Shown: positions 8,696-15,196 of the stretch, one piece after another
Numbering within the stretch: position 1 is the first letter of the stretch
Layout: each line of letters opens with the position of its first letter
NCBI GenBank assembly: GCA_937911935.1
Contig: CALDQH010000044.1
Location: forward strand, 1 to 20,677
Source of the DNA: an uncultured Bacteroidales bacterium
GTDB lineage: Bacteria; Bacteroidota; Bacteroidia; Bacteroidales; Paludibacteraceae
DNA length: 20,677 nucleotides
Direction of reading: 5' to 3'
Notes under the pieces: generated by a model
What the model was told of the DNA's origin: nothing
Databases searched by the model: none
Seen by the model: only the letters and a program-made list of their open reading frames with translations
Program-made: the position numbers and the translations under genes

Positions 8696-9835
8696 TTAGC
8701 GCAGCGATTTTAAATACTTTTCTAATCTATCCATGCCTTCTTTGATGTTTTCGAGCGAGTTAGCATAGGAGAATCGAACAAAGCCTTCGCCACCTGTGCC
8801 AAAATCAACGCCTGGCGTAATGCCTACATGCGCTTTCTCCAATACGTCAAAGGCAAATTGTAGCGAATTGTTGGTATATTTGGAGGCATCTACAAACACG
8901 TAAAAAGCACCTTGCGGATCGACAGGAATGGTAAAGCCCATGCCGCGCAAACGCTCTAAAAGGTACAAACGTCTTTCGTTGTACGTATTGAACATGGTTT
9001 GTTCGTAGTCGGATGTGTCACGTAGGGCAGCAATGCCGGCTTTTTGAGCAGTACTCGAGGCGCATATCAAAAAGTTTTGTGCCAATTTTTGTAGGGCAGG
9101 CATATACTGTTTAGGAGCAATTAGGTAGCCTAATCGCAACCCTGTCATGGCAAAGCGTTTGCTAAAACCGTTGAGCACAAAGGCATTGTCGGTATATTCC
9201 AAAATGGAATGCGCTTTGCCTTCGTAAACCAAACCGTGGTAAATTTCGTCGGATATAACAGGTACGCCCAATTGGGCTACTTGCTGCATAAAATCGGCAG
9301 AAAGCACCGTGCCTGTTGGGTTCATGGGCGAATTGATAAAGATAGCCGCTGTGTTGTCGGTTATTTTATTTTTGATGTCTTCTACTTTGTATTGGAAACC
9401 ATTTTCGGCATTGAGAGGTACAAAAATAGGAGTGGCGTGTGCACCTAACACAAAGTTTTTGTAGCAGGCATATCCAGGATTTGATAAAATAACTTCCGAG
9501 TCCCTGTTGCAAAGTAGCAACATGGTAAGTAGAATAGCGGGCGACGAACCCGATGTGACCAATATTTGGTCGGGGCTTACGCTTACGCCGTATTCACGCT
9601 CATATAGGTTGGCAATTTCCTGACGTAAAACGGGGTCGCCCAACGAATGGGTGTAGTGGGTTTGGTGGTTTTTATAGGCATCGACCACAGCCTCGGTAAC
9701 ACATTCGGGTACATCAAAGTCGGGTTCGCCAACTTCCATGTGTATAATGTCAACGCCTTGGCGTTGCAATTCATTGGCTCTCTCTAATACGTCCATAACA
9801 ATAAAGGACGTCATTTTATCTACTAATGGGTTCAT
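8696..9835 (-). CDS. Class I/II pyridoxal-phosphate aminotransferase (AspC-like)
   Basis: A 379-residue fold-type I aminotransferase. Seen in order: HMEVGEPDFDVP near the N-terminus; YTHSLGDPVLR (about 61-71), the substrate-loop region; VTSGSSPAI (93-101) for the cofactor phosphate; NPTG with Asn172; Asp196 and Tyr199 in SDEIYHGL for the pyridine ring; the Schiff-base Lys226 in NGFSKRFAMTGLRLGY; and Arg354 in FVRFSYA for the substrate carboxylate. All cofactor residues are present, so it should be active. Substrate cannot be fixed: aspartate, aromatic amino acid or alanine aminotransferase are all possible. It follows the thioesterase gene by 3 bases and shares its promoter. The gene ends where a CACC-rich repeat begins. 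Confidence 0.9.
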   Translation of the reverse strand: MNPLVDKMTSFIVMDVLERANELQRQGVDIIHMEVGEPDFDVPECVTEAVVDAYKNHQTHYTHSLGDPVLRQEIANLYEREYGVSVSPDQILVTSGSSPAILLTMLLLCNRDSEVILSNPGYACYKNFVLGAHATPIFVPLNAENGFQYKVEDIKNKITDNTAAIFINSPMNPTGTVLSADFMQQVAQLGVPVISDEIYHGLVYEGKAHSILEYTDNAFVLNGFSKRFAMTGLRLGYLIAPKQYMPALQKLAQNFLICASSTAQKAGIAALRDTSDYEQTMFNTYNERRLYLLERLRGMGFTIPVDPQGAFYVFVDASKYTNNSLQFAFDVLEKAHVGITPGVDFGTGGEGFVRFSYANSLENIKEGMDRLEKYLKSLR

Positions 9836-9838
9836 TAT

Positions 9839-10321
9839 TTATTCTTCTACTTCAAAGGGTTTGAAATGAAAGTCGTTAATCGATTTTTCTTTGGAAAAAC
9901 AAAAGAAAGTAGCCTCTGCACTGCTACATAACTCGCCATTTTGCAAAAGTTCGCAGTCTATAAAAATAAAATTGCGCTTGGTTTCTCTGATTTTAGCTCG
10001 GATTTCGACAGGATTACCGTCGATATACACAGGTCTTTTGTATTTAACATTCAGTTGGGTGGTCATGCCTGCCAATTGGCATTTGCGCGAAATCAACCAG
10101 CCGCATGTTTCGTCTAATAAAGTGGCCTGAATGCCTCCGTGAATCGTGTCTATCCAACTTTGGTAATTACTTTGAGGAACCCAAGTTGTGCTAACGTAAT
10201 CGCCGTCTTCGTAAAATTCCAAGTGTAAACCAATGGGGTTGTGTGGAGCACAAGCAAAGCAGTTATACCCTTTTTGAATATCGCCCTCGTTGGTGTAAGG
10301 ATTGATAATTTTATGTTTCAT
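9839..10321 (-). CDS. PaaI-like hotdog-fold thioesterase
   Basis: A 160-residue single hotdog domain. The family motif is visible as WIDTIHGGIQATLLDETCGW (about 56-75), with HGG followed by an acidic DE pair that activates water for thioester cleavage. Cys-rich NCFACAPHNPIGLHLEF near the N-terminus (about 20-36) is a feature of one subgroup of these proteins and could be structural. The acyl-CoA or acyl-carrier substrate is unknown. It is the first gene of a two-gene unit with the aminotransferase, divergent from queH. Pairing a thioesterase with an aminotransferase does not match a pathway I recognise, so a functional link is only suggested by the 3-base spacing. Confidence 0.88.
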   Translation of the reverse strand: MKHKIINPYTNEGDIQKGYNCFACAPHNPIGLHLEFYEDGDYVSTTWVPQSNYQSWIDTIHGGIQATLLDETCGWLISRKCQLAGMTTQLNVKYKRPVYIDGNPVEIRAKIRETKRNFIFIDCELLQNGELCSSAEATFFCFSKEKSINDFHFKPFEVEE

Positions 10322-10345
10322 GGCCTAATTTCTATAGAATGACTG

Positions 10346-10382
10346 CAAAAGTAATAAATATCTGCCAAAAATATTACTTTTG
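10346..10382. promoter_or_regulatory. Divergent promoter palindrome between the thioesterase and queH genes
   Basis: CAAAAGTAATA (10346-10356) and TATTACTTTTG (10372-10382) form a perfect 11-base inverted repeat with a 15-base centre. Each arm supplies a perfect TAnnTTTG box: TACTTTTG on the minus strand (10346-10353) toward the thioesterase and TACTTTTG on the plus strand (10375-10382) toward queH. Neither has a clear TTTG at the -33 distance. The symmetry could also serve as a regulator site. Confidence 0.6.
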
Positions 10383-10401
10383 TATGATAAACTATATGTC
10401 G

Positions 10402-10947
10402 ATGATAAATCCTAAAAAGATTCTGTTACACTGTTGTTGCGCCCCTTGTGCTGCTCCTATCTTGGAGTGGTTAAAAGAGAATCAGTACGAAGTGATACTT
10501 TATTTTTATAATCCGAATATTTACCCCGAGCAAGAGTACATTATTCGGAAAAACGAATTGTTGCGATATGCCAGTGAATTGGGCCTCACTGTTGTAGATG
10601 ATGATTACAAACACGATGAGTGGTTGCAGTACATTGCAGGATTAGAGCAAGAAAAAGAGCGAGGAGGACGTTGTCTGCAATGTTTTAAGATGCGTCTGTT
10701 GGCTACAGCGCGTGTGGCAGAGCGTATGCAAATTCCGGTTATTGCTACCACGTTAGCATCGTCGCGTTGGAAAAGTTTACCGCAGATAGAAGAAGCTGGC
10801 AAGTGGGCAGAAGCGCAGGTAACTGGCGTTGAGTTTTGGGCAAAAAATTGGCGAAAAGATGGTCTGCAGGAGCGCAGGCGCATACTTCTCGCCGAAAATA
10901 ATTTTTACAACCAAGTTAATTGCGGTTGTGAGTTCTCCCAACCTTAA
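10402..10947 (+). CDS. queH: Epoxyqueuosine reductase QueH
   Basis: Reduces epoxyqueuosine to queuosine in the wobble base of tRNAs, as a substitute for the unrelated QueG. The 181-residue protein begins MINPKKILLHCCCAPCAAP and has the QueH (formerly DUF208) cysteine set: Cys11-13 and Cys16, the pair RCLQCF (Cys91, Cys94), and a final NCGCEF (Cys174, Cys176). Cys12/13 with 91/94 fit the iron-sulfur ligands known for the family. YNPNIYP (36-42) is also typical. The frame is open back to 10339, but the -7 box at 10375-10382 would start the transcript near 10388. The ATGs at 10396 or 10402 are therefore the likely starts; 10402 fits homologues best. No other queuosine genes are nearby. Confidence 0.92.
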   Translation: MINPKKILLHCCCAPCAAPILEWLKENQYEVILYFYNPNIYPEQEYIIRKNELLRYASELGLTVVDDDYKHDEWLQYIAGLEQEKERGGRCLQCFKMRLLATARVAERMQIPVIATTLASSRWKSLPQIEEAGKWAEAQVTGVEFWAKNWRKDGLQERRRILLAENNFYNQVNCGCEFSQP

Positions 10948-10959
10948 TAAACTTGGTTG
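10908..10959 (+). terminator. Long-loop hairpin spanning the queH stop
   Basis: CAACCAAGTT (10908-10917) and AACTTGGTTG (10950-10959) are perfectly complementary with a 32-base loop that contains the queH stop codon. No strong T-run follows, so it may be a structural or mRNA-stabilising element and not an intrinsic terminator. Confidence 0.35.
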
Positions 10960-10997
10960 TTGCTTGTCACTCGTCACTTGTCGCTAGTATTCGGGCC

Positions 10998-11045
10998 CTT
11001 CGACAGGCTCAGGGACCGAATAGGGCGGAGCATCGCACGCGATGC
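10998..11045. repeat. Family B module plus a perfect short hairpin between convergent genes
   Basis: CTTCGACAGGCTCAGGGACC (10998-11017) is a family B module flanked by GGGCCC and AGGGCG. It is followed by GCATCGC-AC-GCGATGC (11030-11045), a 7-base perfect stem with a two-base loop, ending 2 bases before the ABC-F stop. Upstream, TGTCACTCGTCACTTGTCGC (about 10965-10984) has a relative within the MBL-fold gene. The hairpin could help end transcription of the ABC-F gene. Confidence 0.65.
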
Positions 11046-11047
11046 GA

Positions 11048-12664
11048 TTATTTATACATTCTCTCTTGAGCCGCTTTTACGTTTTCGTCCGCCAAGTAAT
11101 CGTCGTATTCCATTACTTTGTCGATGGTGCCATTGGGGGTAAGCTCAATGATGCGGTTGCAAACGGTTTGAATAAAGGCGTGGTCGTGCGACGACATCAA
11201 CACGTTGCCTTTAAAGGTTTTAAGCGAGTTGTTGAATGCCTGAATCGACTCCAAGTCCAAGTGGTTGGCAGGTGAGTCAAGCACCATTACGTTGGCGTTT
11301 TTAAGCATCATGCGCGAAATCATACAACGCATTTTTTCGCCCCCAGAAAGTACGCTGGCTTTTTTAAAGATTTCTTCGCCTGCAAATAGCATACGTCCCA
11401 AGTAACCACGCACAAACGATTCGGTGGTATCGGGCGAGTATTGGCCCAACCAATCTACCAAGTTAAGGTCGGTATTAAAGAATTCCGAGTTATCTACGGG
11501 TAGGTAGGCAGGAGTAATGGTAACACCCCAATTGAAAGTACCGCTATCGGCTTTCATTTTATCGTTAATGATTTCAAATAGGGCAGTCATAGCACGAGGG
11601 TCGCGCGAAACAAAGGCAATCTTGTCGCCTTTTTCTACGTTAAAGTTGACGTCTTTGAATAGTACGGTGCCATCGTCGTGGGTTTTGCTAAGACCTTTTA
11701 CTTCTAATACCATGTTACCAGGTTCGCGGTCGGGGGTAAAGATAATGCCAGGGTATTTGCGGGTAGAAGGTTGAATTTCTTCTACATTCAATTTTTCTAA
11801 CATTTTACGACGGCTGGTAGCTTGTTTAGATTTAGCCACGTTAGCACTGAATCGACGAATAAATTCTTCCAATTCTTTGCGTTTTTCTTCGGCCTTTTTG
11901 TTTTGCATTTGTTGTTGACGAAGGGCCAATTGGCTAGATTCGTACCAGAAGGTATAGTTACCAGCAAATTGTTGAATTTTGCCGTAGTCGATGTCGATGG
12001 TGTGGGTACTTACGGCGTCCAAGAAGTGACGGTCGTGCGATACCACGAGTACGGTATTTTCGTAGTTGGCAAGGTAGTTTTCGAGCCAAGCAATGGTGTC
12101 GATGTCCAAGTCGTTGGTGGGCTCGTCGAGAAGCAAGTTGTCGGGGTTTCCAAATAAGGCACGTGCCAACAGGATACGTACTTTTTCTTTACCACTCATG
12201 TCTTTCATAAGGGTGTAGTGGTATTGTTCTTTGATGCCCAAACTGCTTAAAAGCGAAGCCGCGTTGCTTTCGGCATTCCAACCGTCCATTTCGGCAAATT
12301 GTTCTTCTAGTTCTGATGCACGAATGCCGTCTTCTTCGGTAAAATCTTCTTTTAAATAGATTTCATCCTTTTCGGTTTTTACCGCCCAAAGTTTGTCGTG
12401 ACCCATCATAACAGTGTCGATAACGGTGTATTCGTCAAACTCAAAGTGGTCTTGTTTTAAAACAGAAAGACGTTCGTTAGGACCAAAAATAACGGTACCG
12501 CGAGTAGGCTCTAATTCGCCGCTAAGCATGCGAAGGAAGGTAGATTTGCCTGCGCCGTTAGCACCAATAATGCCGTAGCAGTTGCCAGCGGTAAATTTTA
12601 GGTTTACATCTTGAAATAAAACACGTTTGCCAAATTGAATGGCTAAGTTGGATACTGTAATCAT
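11048..12664 (-). CDS. ABC-F family ATPase (YbiT-like) with degenerate second site
   Basis: A 538-residue soluble protein with two ABC domains and no membrane segments, the ABC-F layout; members act on the ribosome in translation or antibiotic protection. Domain 1: Walker A GANGAGKST (about 34-42), signature MSGKEK in place of LSGGE, Walker B with the catalytic Glu in LLLDEPTNDLD, and SHDRHFL. A Lys/Glu-rich linker (about 245-290) follows. Domain 2: the Walker A position reads FVSRDPRAMTAL and lacks GxxGxGK; the signature LSGGEK is intact; Walker B is MVLDSPANHLD, with Ser where the catalytic Glu should be. I recall similar changes in Bacteroidota homologues, so this is probably lineage-wide and not decay. 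The expected role is translation-associated; drug resistance is not indicated. Confidence 0.9.
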   Translation of the reverse strand: MITVSNLAIQFGKRVLFQDVNLKFTAGNCYGIIGANGAGKSTFLRMLSGELEPTRGTVIFGPNERLSVLKQDHFEFDEYTVIDTVMMGHDKLWAVKTEKDEIYLKEDFTEEDGIRASELEEQFAEMDGWNAESNAASLLSSLGIKEQYHYTLMKDMSGKEKVRILLARALFGNPDNLLLDEPTNDLDIDTIAWLENYLANYENTVLVVSHDRHFLDAVSTHTIDIDYGKIQQFAGNYTFWYESSQLALRQQQMQNKKAEEKRKELEEFIRRFSANVAKSKQATSRRKMLEKLNVEEIQPSTRKYPGIIFTPDREPGNMVLEVKGLSKTHDDGTVLFKDVNFNVEKGDKIAFVSRDPRAMTALFEIINDKMKADSGTFNWGVTITPAYLPVDNSEFFNTDLNLVDWLGQYSPDTTESFVRGYLGRMLFAGEEIFKKASVLSGGEKMRCMISRMMLKNANVMVLDSPANHLDLESIQAFNNSLKTFKGNVLMSSHDHAFIQTVCNRIIELTPNGTIDKVMEYDDYLADENVKAAQERMYK

Positions 12665-12695
12665 ATTTTATGAGTGGAATTTTTGATATGAACTG

Positions 12696-12727
12696 CAAAG
12701 ATAATACAAACCGAGTGCAAAAGCAAA
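12696..12727 (-). promoter_or_regulatory. Promoter of the ABC-F gene
   Basis: On the minus strand, TTTG (12724-12727), 20 bases, then TATCTTTG (12696-12703): a full match to the Bacteroidota housekeeping promoter TTTG-N19-21-TAnnTTTG. Expected start of transcription is near 12690, leaving a leader of about 25 bases. The -33 box is part of a hairpin, AAAAAAGC-ACC-GCTTTTTT (12725-12743). Confidence 0.75.
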
Positions 12728-12746
12728 AAAGCACCGCTTTTTTGTA

Positions 12747-12801
12747 TCAGTTGAAATGAAGGCATGAGAAACTTGCTTATCAATGCCTTCATTTCAACTG
12801 A
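12747..12801. repeat. Perfect 19-base inverted repeat
   Basis: TCAGTTGAAATGAAGGCAT (12747-12765) is complementary over all 19 bases to 12783-12801, with a 17-base loop. It lies between divergently transcribed genes, so it does not end any known transcript. A second palindrome, CAAAATC-GTA-GATTTTG (12806-12822), follows directly. Confidence 0.85.
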
Positions 12802-12846
12802 AGAACAAAATCGTAGATTTTGCTTTTGCCGAGGTGCCGTTTATCT

Positions 12847-12995
12847 TCACGAGGACGTAGTCCGAGTAAAGGTAATTAAGGAGGCTTTATCTTATTCAGG
12901 CTTTGCCTTTATGATTTTGCTCACGCTCGGCAAAGAAAGTAAACTTTCTCTGCACTTGCTTACTCGCAAAAATCACGAGGACGCAGTCCGAGTAA
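12847..12995. repeat. Family A repeat bracketed by two copies of a palindromic module
   Basis: The outer modules, TCACGAGGACGTAGTCCGAG and its near copy (12847-12869 and 12973-12995, 22 of 23 bases identical, direct orientation), each hold GGAC-GYA-GTCC. Between them is a family A copy with P1 AGGC-TTT-GCCT (12898-12908), the arm GCTCACGCTCGGCA, P2 GAAAGT-AA-ACTTTC (12935-12948) and the arm TCTGCACTTGCTTACTCGC. This, with the hairpins before it, occupies most of the 377-base gap 12665-13041, in which I see no convincing gene. Confidence 0.75.
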
Positions 12996-13008
12996 TCAAA
13001 AATTTTAC

Positions 13009-13016
13009 TAAATTTG
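13009..13016 (+). promoter_or_regulatory. Candidate -7 box for the lipoprotein gene
   Basis: TAAATTTG fits TAnnTTTG and lies 25 bases before the ATG at 13042, just outside the repeat block. A TTTG at the -33 distance is absent. Confidence 0.5.
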
Positions 13017-13041
13017 TGACATTGATTAAATTTAAATACTG

Positions 13042-13977
13042 ATGAAGAAACTGCTTTACTTTACCTTGTTTTGTATAACGTTGTTGTTTGCGGCTTGCGA
13101 AAATAACGAGCCAAACCCACCATCGGACAATAGCCCTAGTACACCAGAAACGCCTGTACGTCCTGATGAACCAGCAAATCCAGGTAGTCCTGATAATCCA
13201 AACGACCCAGACAAACCAAATAATCAAGAGCCAATTATTCGTCAAGAAGTTTTTGTCGCAATGCCATTTTCGGTTTCTGCTACCCAACAAGTAGAATTCT
13301 CATCGGGTAATTTACAATACATCCCTGCCGACAACAAGTGGCGTTTTGCATTTAGCCAACTTGACTATATAGGAGCAGATAATGCCAATATTGGTGCTAC
13401 TTATAGTGGTTGGATTGATCTGTTTGGCAATGGAACAGGTGCAGCGCCAACCAATGTGAGTATGGATTATCAAAATGATTACAATAATTTGGTAGATTGG
13501 GGTGTAAATAAAATTGGTCCAGATGCTCCTTATACGTGGCGTTCGTTAACCAATGATGAATGGTATTACCTTATTGCACAGCGACCTAATGCAAACCAAT
13601 TAATGGGTATTGCTCAAATTTGTGGTGTTAATGGTCTTGTGTTGTTGCCAGACGAATGGGTGTGCCCAGAAAGTGTAGTTTTTAAAGCAGGTGGATATGA
13701 AAGCTCTGAGAAAATTGACTATGCCTCTTATCAATCGTTTAATGATAGCCAATGGTTTGACTTAGCAGAAAGTGGAGCCGTGTTTTTGCCTGCAGCAGGC
13801 AATCGTGCAGGTACTAGTGTGAATTTTGCGGGACAACTAGGCCTATATTGGAGTTTTTACGATGACGGATATACTGGTACAGACAAAGAATATTTGCACA
13901 TTGAAGCAGGTAATGTTAGTATTGGTATAGCTCCACGTAATTTAGGTGCATCGGTAAGGTTGGTAAAAGAAATATAG
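13042..13977 (+). CDS. Secreted lipoprotein with FISUMP-like C-terminal domain
   Basis: A 311-residue exported protein of unknown role. The signal peptide is followed by a lipobox, LLFAAC, with Cys19 as the lipidated residue; acidic Glu20 and Glu23 follow closely, which may favour surface display in Bacteroidota. Residues about 24-65 are a Pro/Asn/Asp/Glu-rich tether. Residues about 80-311 form one domain with VEFSSGNLQYIPADNKWRFA, QLDYIGADNANI, SGWIDLFGNG, WRSLTNDEWYYLI, GLVLLPDEW, GAVFLPAAGNR, and a final LGASVRLV. This order of motifs is known in many large Bacteroidota surface proteins and recalls the FISUMP domain, thought to be lectin-like. Base composition is ordinary. It is a single gene with its own promoter and terminator. 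Confidence 0.85.
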   Translation: MKKLLYFTLFCITLLFAACENNEPNPPSDNSPSTPETPVRPDEPANPGSPDNPNDPDKPNNQEPIIRQEVFVAMPFSVSATQQVEFSSGNLQYIPADNKWRFAFSQLDYIGADNANIGATYSGWIDLFGNGTGAAPTNVSMDYQNDYNNLVDWGVNKIGPDAPYTWRSLTNDEWYYLIAQRPNANQLMGIAQICGVNGLVLLPDEWVCPESVVFKAGGYESSEKIDYASYQSFNDSQWFDLAESGAVFLPAAGNRAGTSVNFAGQLGLYWSFYDDGYTGTDKEYLHIEAGNVSIGIAPRNLGASVRLVKEI

Positions 13978-13994
13978 TTCTTTTGTTGATTACG

Positions 13995-14026
13995 AATCCC
14001 CTTGTTTTACGCAAGGGGATTTTTTT
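13995..14026 (+). terminator. Rho-independent terminator of the lipoprotein gene
   Basis: AATCCCCTTG (13995-14004), loop TTTTACG, CAAGGGGATT (14012-14021), then an unbroken T-run through 14026. The stem is 10 bases and perfect. The T-run overlaps the stop codon of the convergent MBL-fold gene. Confidence 0.93.
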
Positions 14027-15173
14027 ACACCTCTACCACGTTGCCGGTGTAGAATGTGTGGCAGTGGGGGAGGTTTGTTTTTAGCAAGGCGGCAGCCTTG
14101 GGGCAGGTGCAGTGGCCTGTGTATAGGTGGGCGTTGGGGTATAGTGTGAGCCAATCGCCTATAAACGATGTGGTTTCGGCTTCTACCTCGGGGCTGTCTA
14201 CAAAATGAAGCCCGCCTATGTAAGCGTGTAGGGTGTTGCATCCTGTAAATTCCATGCACGATGCGATGGTGTTGAGTGCACCGTGGTGCGAACAGCACGA
14301 TACAATAACCAAACCCTTGGGGGTGACAAAACAAAGGGCGATTTCGTGTAAAAAAGGGTCGATCTCGCTTCGCTCGGGTGATGCGGTGATTTGGTGATGC
14401 GGTGAGTTGGTATTTTGTTGTTTAGTTGTTGAGTCGTTTAGTCGTTTAGTCGATTCTTCGCTTATATGCATTAGACTTGCGACTGCCGTTAAGTACTTGT
14501 TGCCCAGTGGTTTGGGGTATAGGTTACACCTGGGGTGTACCAAGGCGATGTTTGAGGTAAGCCAGGTGTTTTGCTCAATGGGTTTATACCAAGGGGTGTG
14601 GCCATGGAATAGGTTGAGGTCGGTGCCGATGTATCGTAAGTCGCTTCGCTCCGGTGAATCGACTAATCGACTAATCGGTGAATCGAATTCCTGTTGTTTA
14701 GTCGTTGAGTCGTTTAGTCGTTGAGTCGATTCGGTAAGTAGAATTCGGTCACTGAGCTTGTCGACGTGTTGTTGACCGATAGGGAAAAAGTGCCCGAATG
14801 ATGACTTGTGACTTGCGGCTTGTTTTGGTCGGGACGAAAAATACTCATCGGTAGCAATGCGGTGCGATGCGTAAACGGGAATATGCCCATATTGGGCAAT
14901 CCATTTACCCAATCCGCCGGTGTGGTCGGCGTGTGCGTGCGAGAGAAACGCCCAATGGCAGGCGTTTAAGTCTATGCCCAATGCCTTGGCGTTTTTGATG
15001 TATGCGCCCGATGCACCCATGTCGCACAAAATACGTGTTTCTTTTTCGGTCACTGAGCTTGTCGAAGTGCCCGAAATAAAATCATCAGTCTCTATATACA
15101 ACGACAACCCATGCTCGGTAAGCAAGGGCAGCGTAGGGTGGGGCAGGTTATCGACCAAAAAAGTAATGCGCAT
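14025..15173 (-). CDS. MBL-fold metallo-hydrolase with in-frame repeat-derived insertions
   Basis: A 382-residue metallo-beta-lactamase-fold hydrolase resembling the COG1237 group (annotated as dihydropterin ribosyl-aminobenzene phosphate synthase-like). Metal ligands are visible: His79, His81, Asp83 and His84 in LSHAHADHTGG, His296/297 in SCCSHHGALN, and His354 in YTGHCTC. Conserved stretches ILCDMGASGAYIKNAKALGI, KPLGNKYLTAV, FLHEIALCF and YIGGLHFVD are intact. Three regions do not belong to the fold: residues about 32-45, 118-179 and 239-273. They are encoded by repeat modules described separately, and removing them leaves about 272 residues, near the length I expect for the family. The gene has one open frame, so it may still be functional if the inserts sit in surface loops. 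Substrate unknown. Confidence 0.85.
   Translation of the reverse strand: MRITFLVDNLPHPTLPLLTEHGLSLYIETDDFISGTSTSSVTEKETRILCDMGASGAYIKNAKALGIDLNACHWAFLSHAHADHTGGLGKWIAQYGHIPVYASHRIATDEYFSSRPKQAASHKSSFGHFFPIGQQHVDKLSDRILLTESTQRLNDSTTKQQEFDSPISRLVDSPERSDLRYIGTDLNLFHGHTPWYKPIEQNTWLTSNIALVHPRCNLYPKPLGNKYLTAVASLMHISEESTKRLNDSTTKQQNTNSPHHQITASPERSEIDPFLHEIALCFVTPKGLVIVSCCSHHGALNTIASCMEFTGCNTLHAYIGGLHFVDSPEVEAETTSFIGDWLTLYPNAHLYTGHCTCPKAAALLKTNLPHCHTFYTGNVVEV
14355..14459. repeat. Repeat insert 3 inside the MBL-fold gene
   Basis: Codes for residues about 239-273 on the minus strand (STKRLNDSTTKQQ, then SPERSE). It has TGTTGTTTAGT and continuing 8-base units GTCGTTTA (14416-14456), a GGTGATGC-type tandem stretch (about 14377-14410) related to 8661-8695, and the 11-mer TCGCTTCGCTC (14365-14375). 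The 41-base block differs from that of insert 2 (14692-14732) at only two positions. Confidence 0.85.
14637..14822. repeat. Repeat insert 2 inside the MBL-fold gene
   Basis: Codes for residues about 118-179. From right to left: a stretch like the GTCACTTGTCGC unit near 10970, a family B module CGGTCACTGAGCTTGTCGAC (14746-14765), the 41-base block shared with insert 3 (14692-14732), a tandem TCGACTAA stretch (about 14660-14684), and the 11-mer TCGCTTCGCTC (14641-14651). The peptide STQRLNDSTTKQQ parallels insert 3. Confidence 0.85.
15039..15080. repeat. Repeat insert 1 (family B) inside the MBL-fold gene
   Basis: The family B module CGGTCACTGAGCTTGTCGA (15047-15065) with its flanks forms an imperfect hairpin (TTCGG..CAC / GTG..CCGAA). 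It codes for about 14 residues (FISGTSTSSVTEKE) placed between IETDD and RILCDMG. Here the module is read as TSTSSVTE; in insert 2 the same DNA is read in another frame as VDKLSDR. Confidence 0.8.
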
Positions 15174-15196
15174 AATAATTAGGAATAATAGTTTAC

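Noticed and set aside
8494..8745. Open plus-strand frame of 83 codons
   Set aside because: It runs through family A and B repeats and into the aminotransferase 3' end in antisense. Part of it resembles the frame at 12764-13042 only because both cross the same repeat.
10339..10401. Longer start for QueH
   Set aside because: In frame, but the region includes the -7 box, so an ATG at 10339 would lie upstream of the transcript start; homologues begin near 10402.
12764..13042. Open plus-strand frame of 92 codons before the lipoprotein gene
   Set aside because: Made of the 19-base inverted repeat, the GGAC modules and a family A copy; no coding features, and it ends at the lipoprotein start.
14085..14115. 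Similarity to the GGCTGC hairpin repeat (GCAGCCTTGGGGCAGGTGCAG)
   Set aside because: Close in sequence, but it encodes the conserved GHCTCPKA metal-site region of the MBL-fold protein and lacks the paired arm, so I take it as chance.
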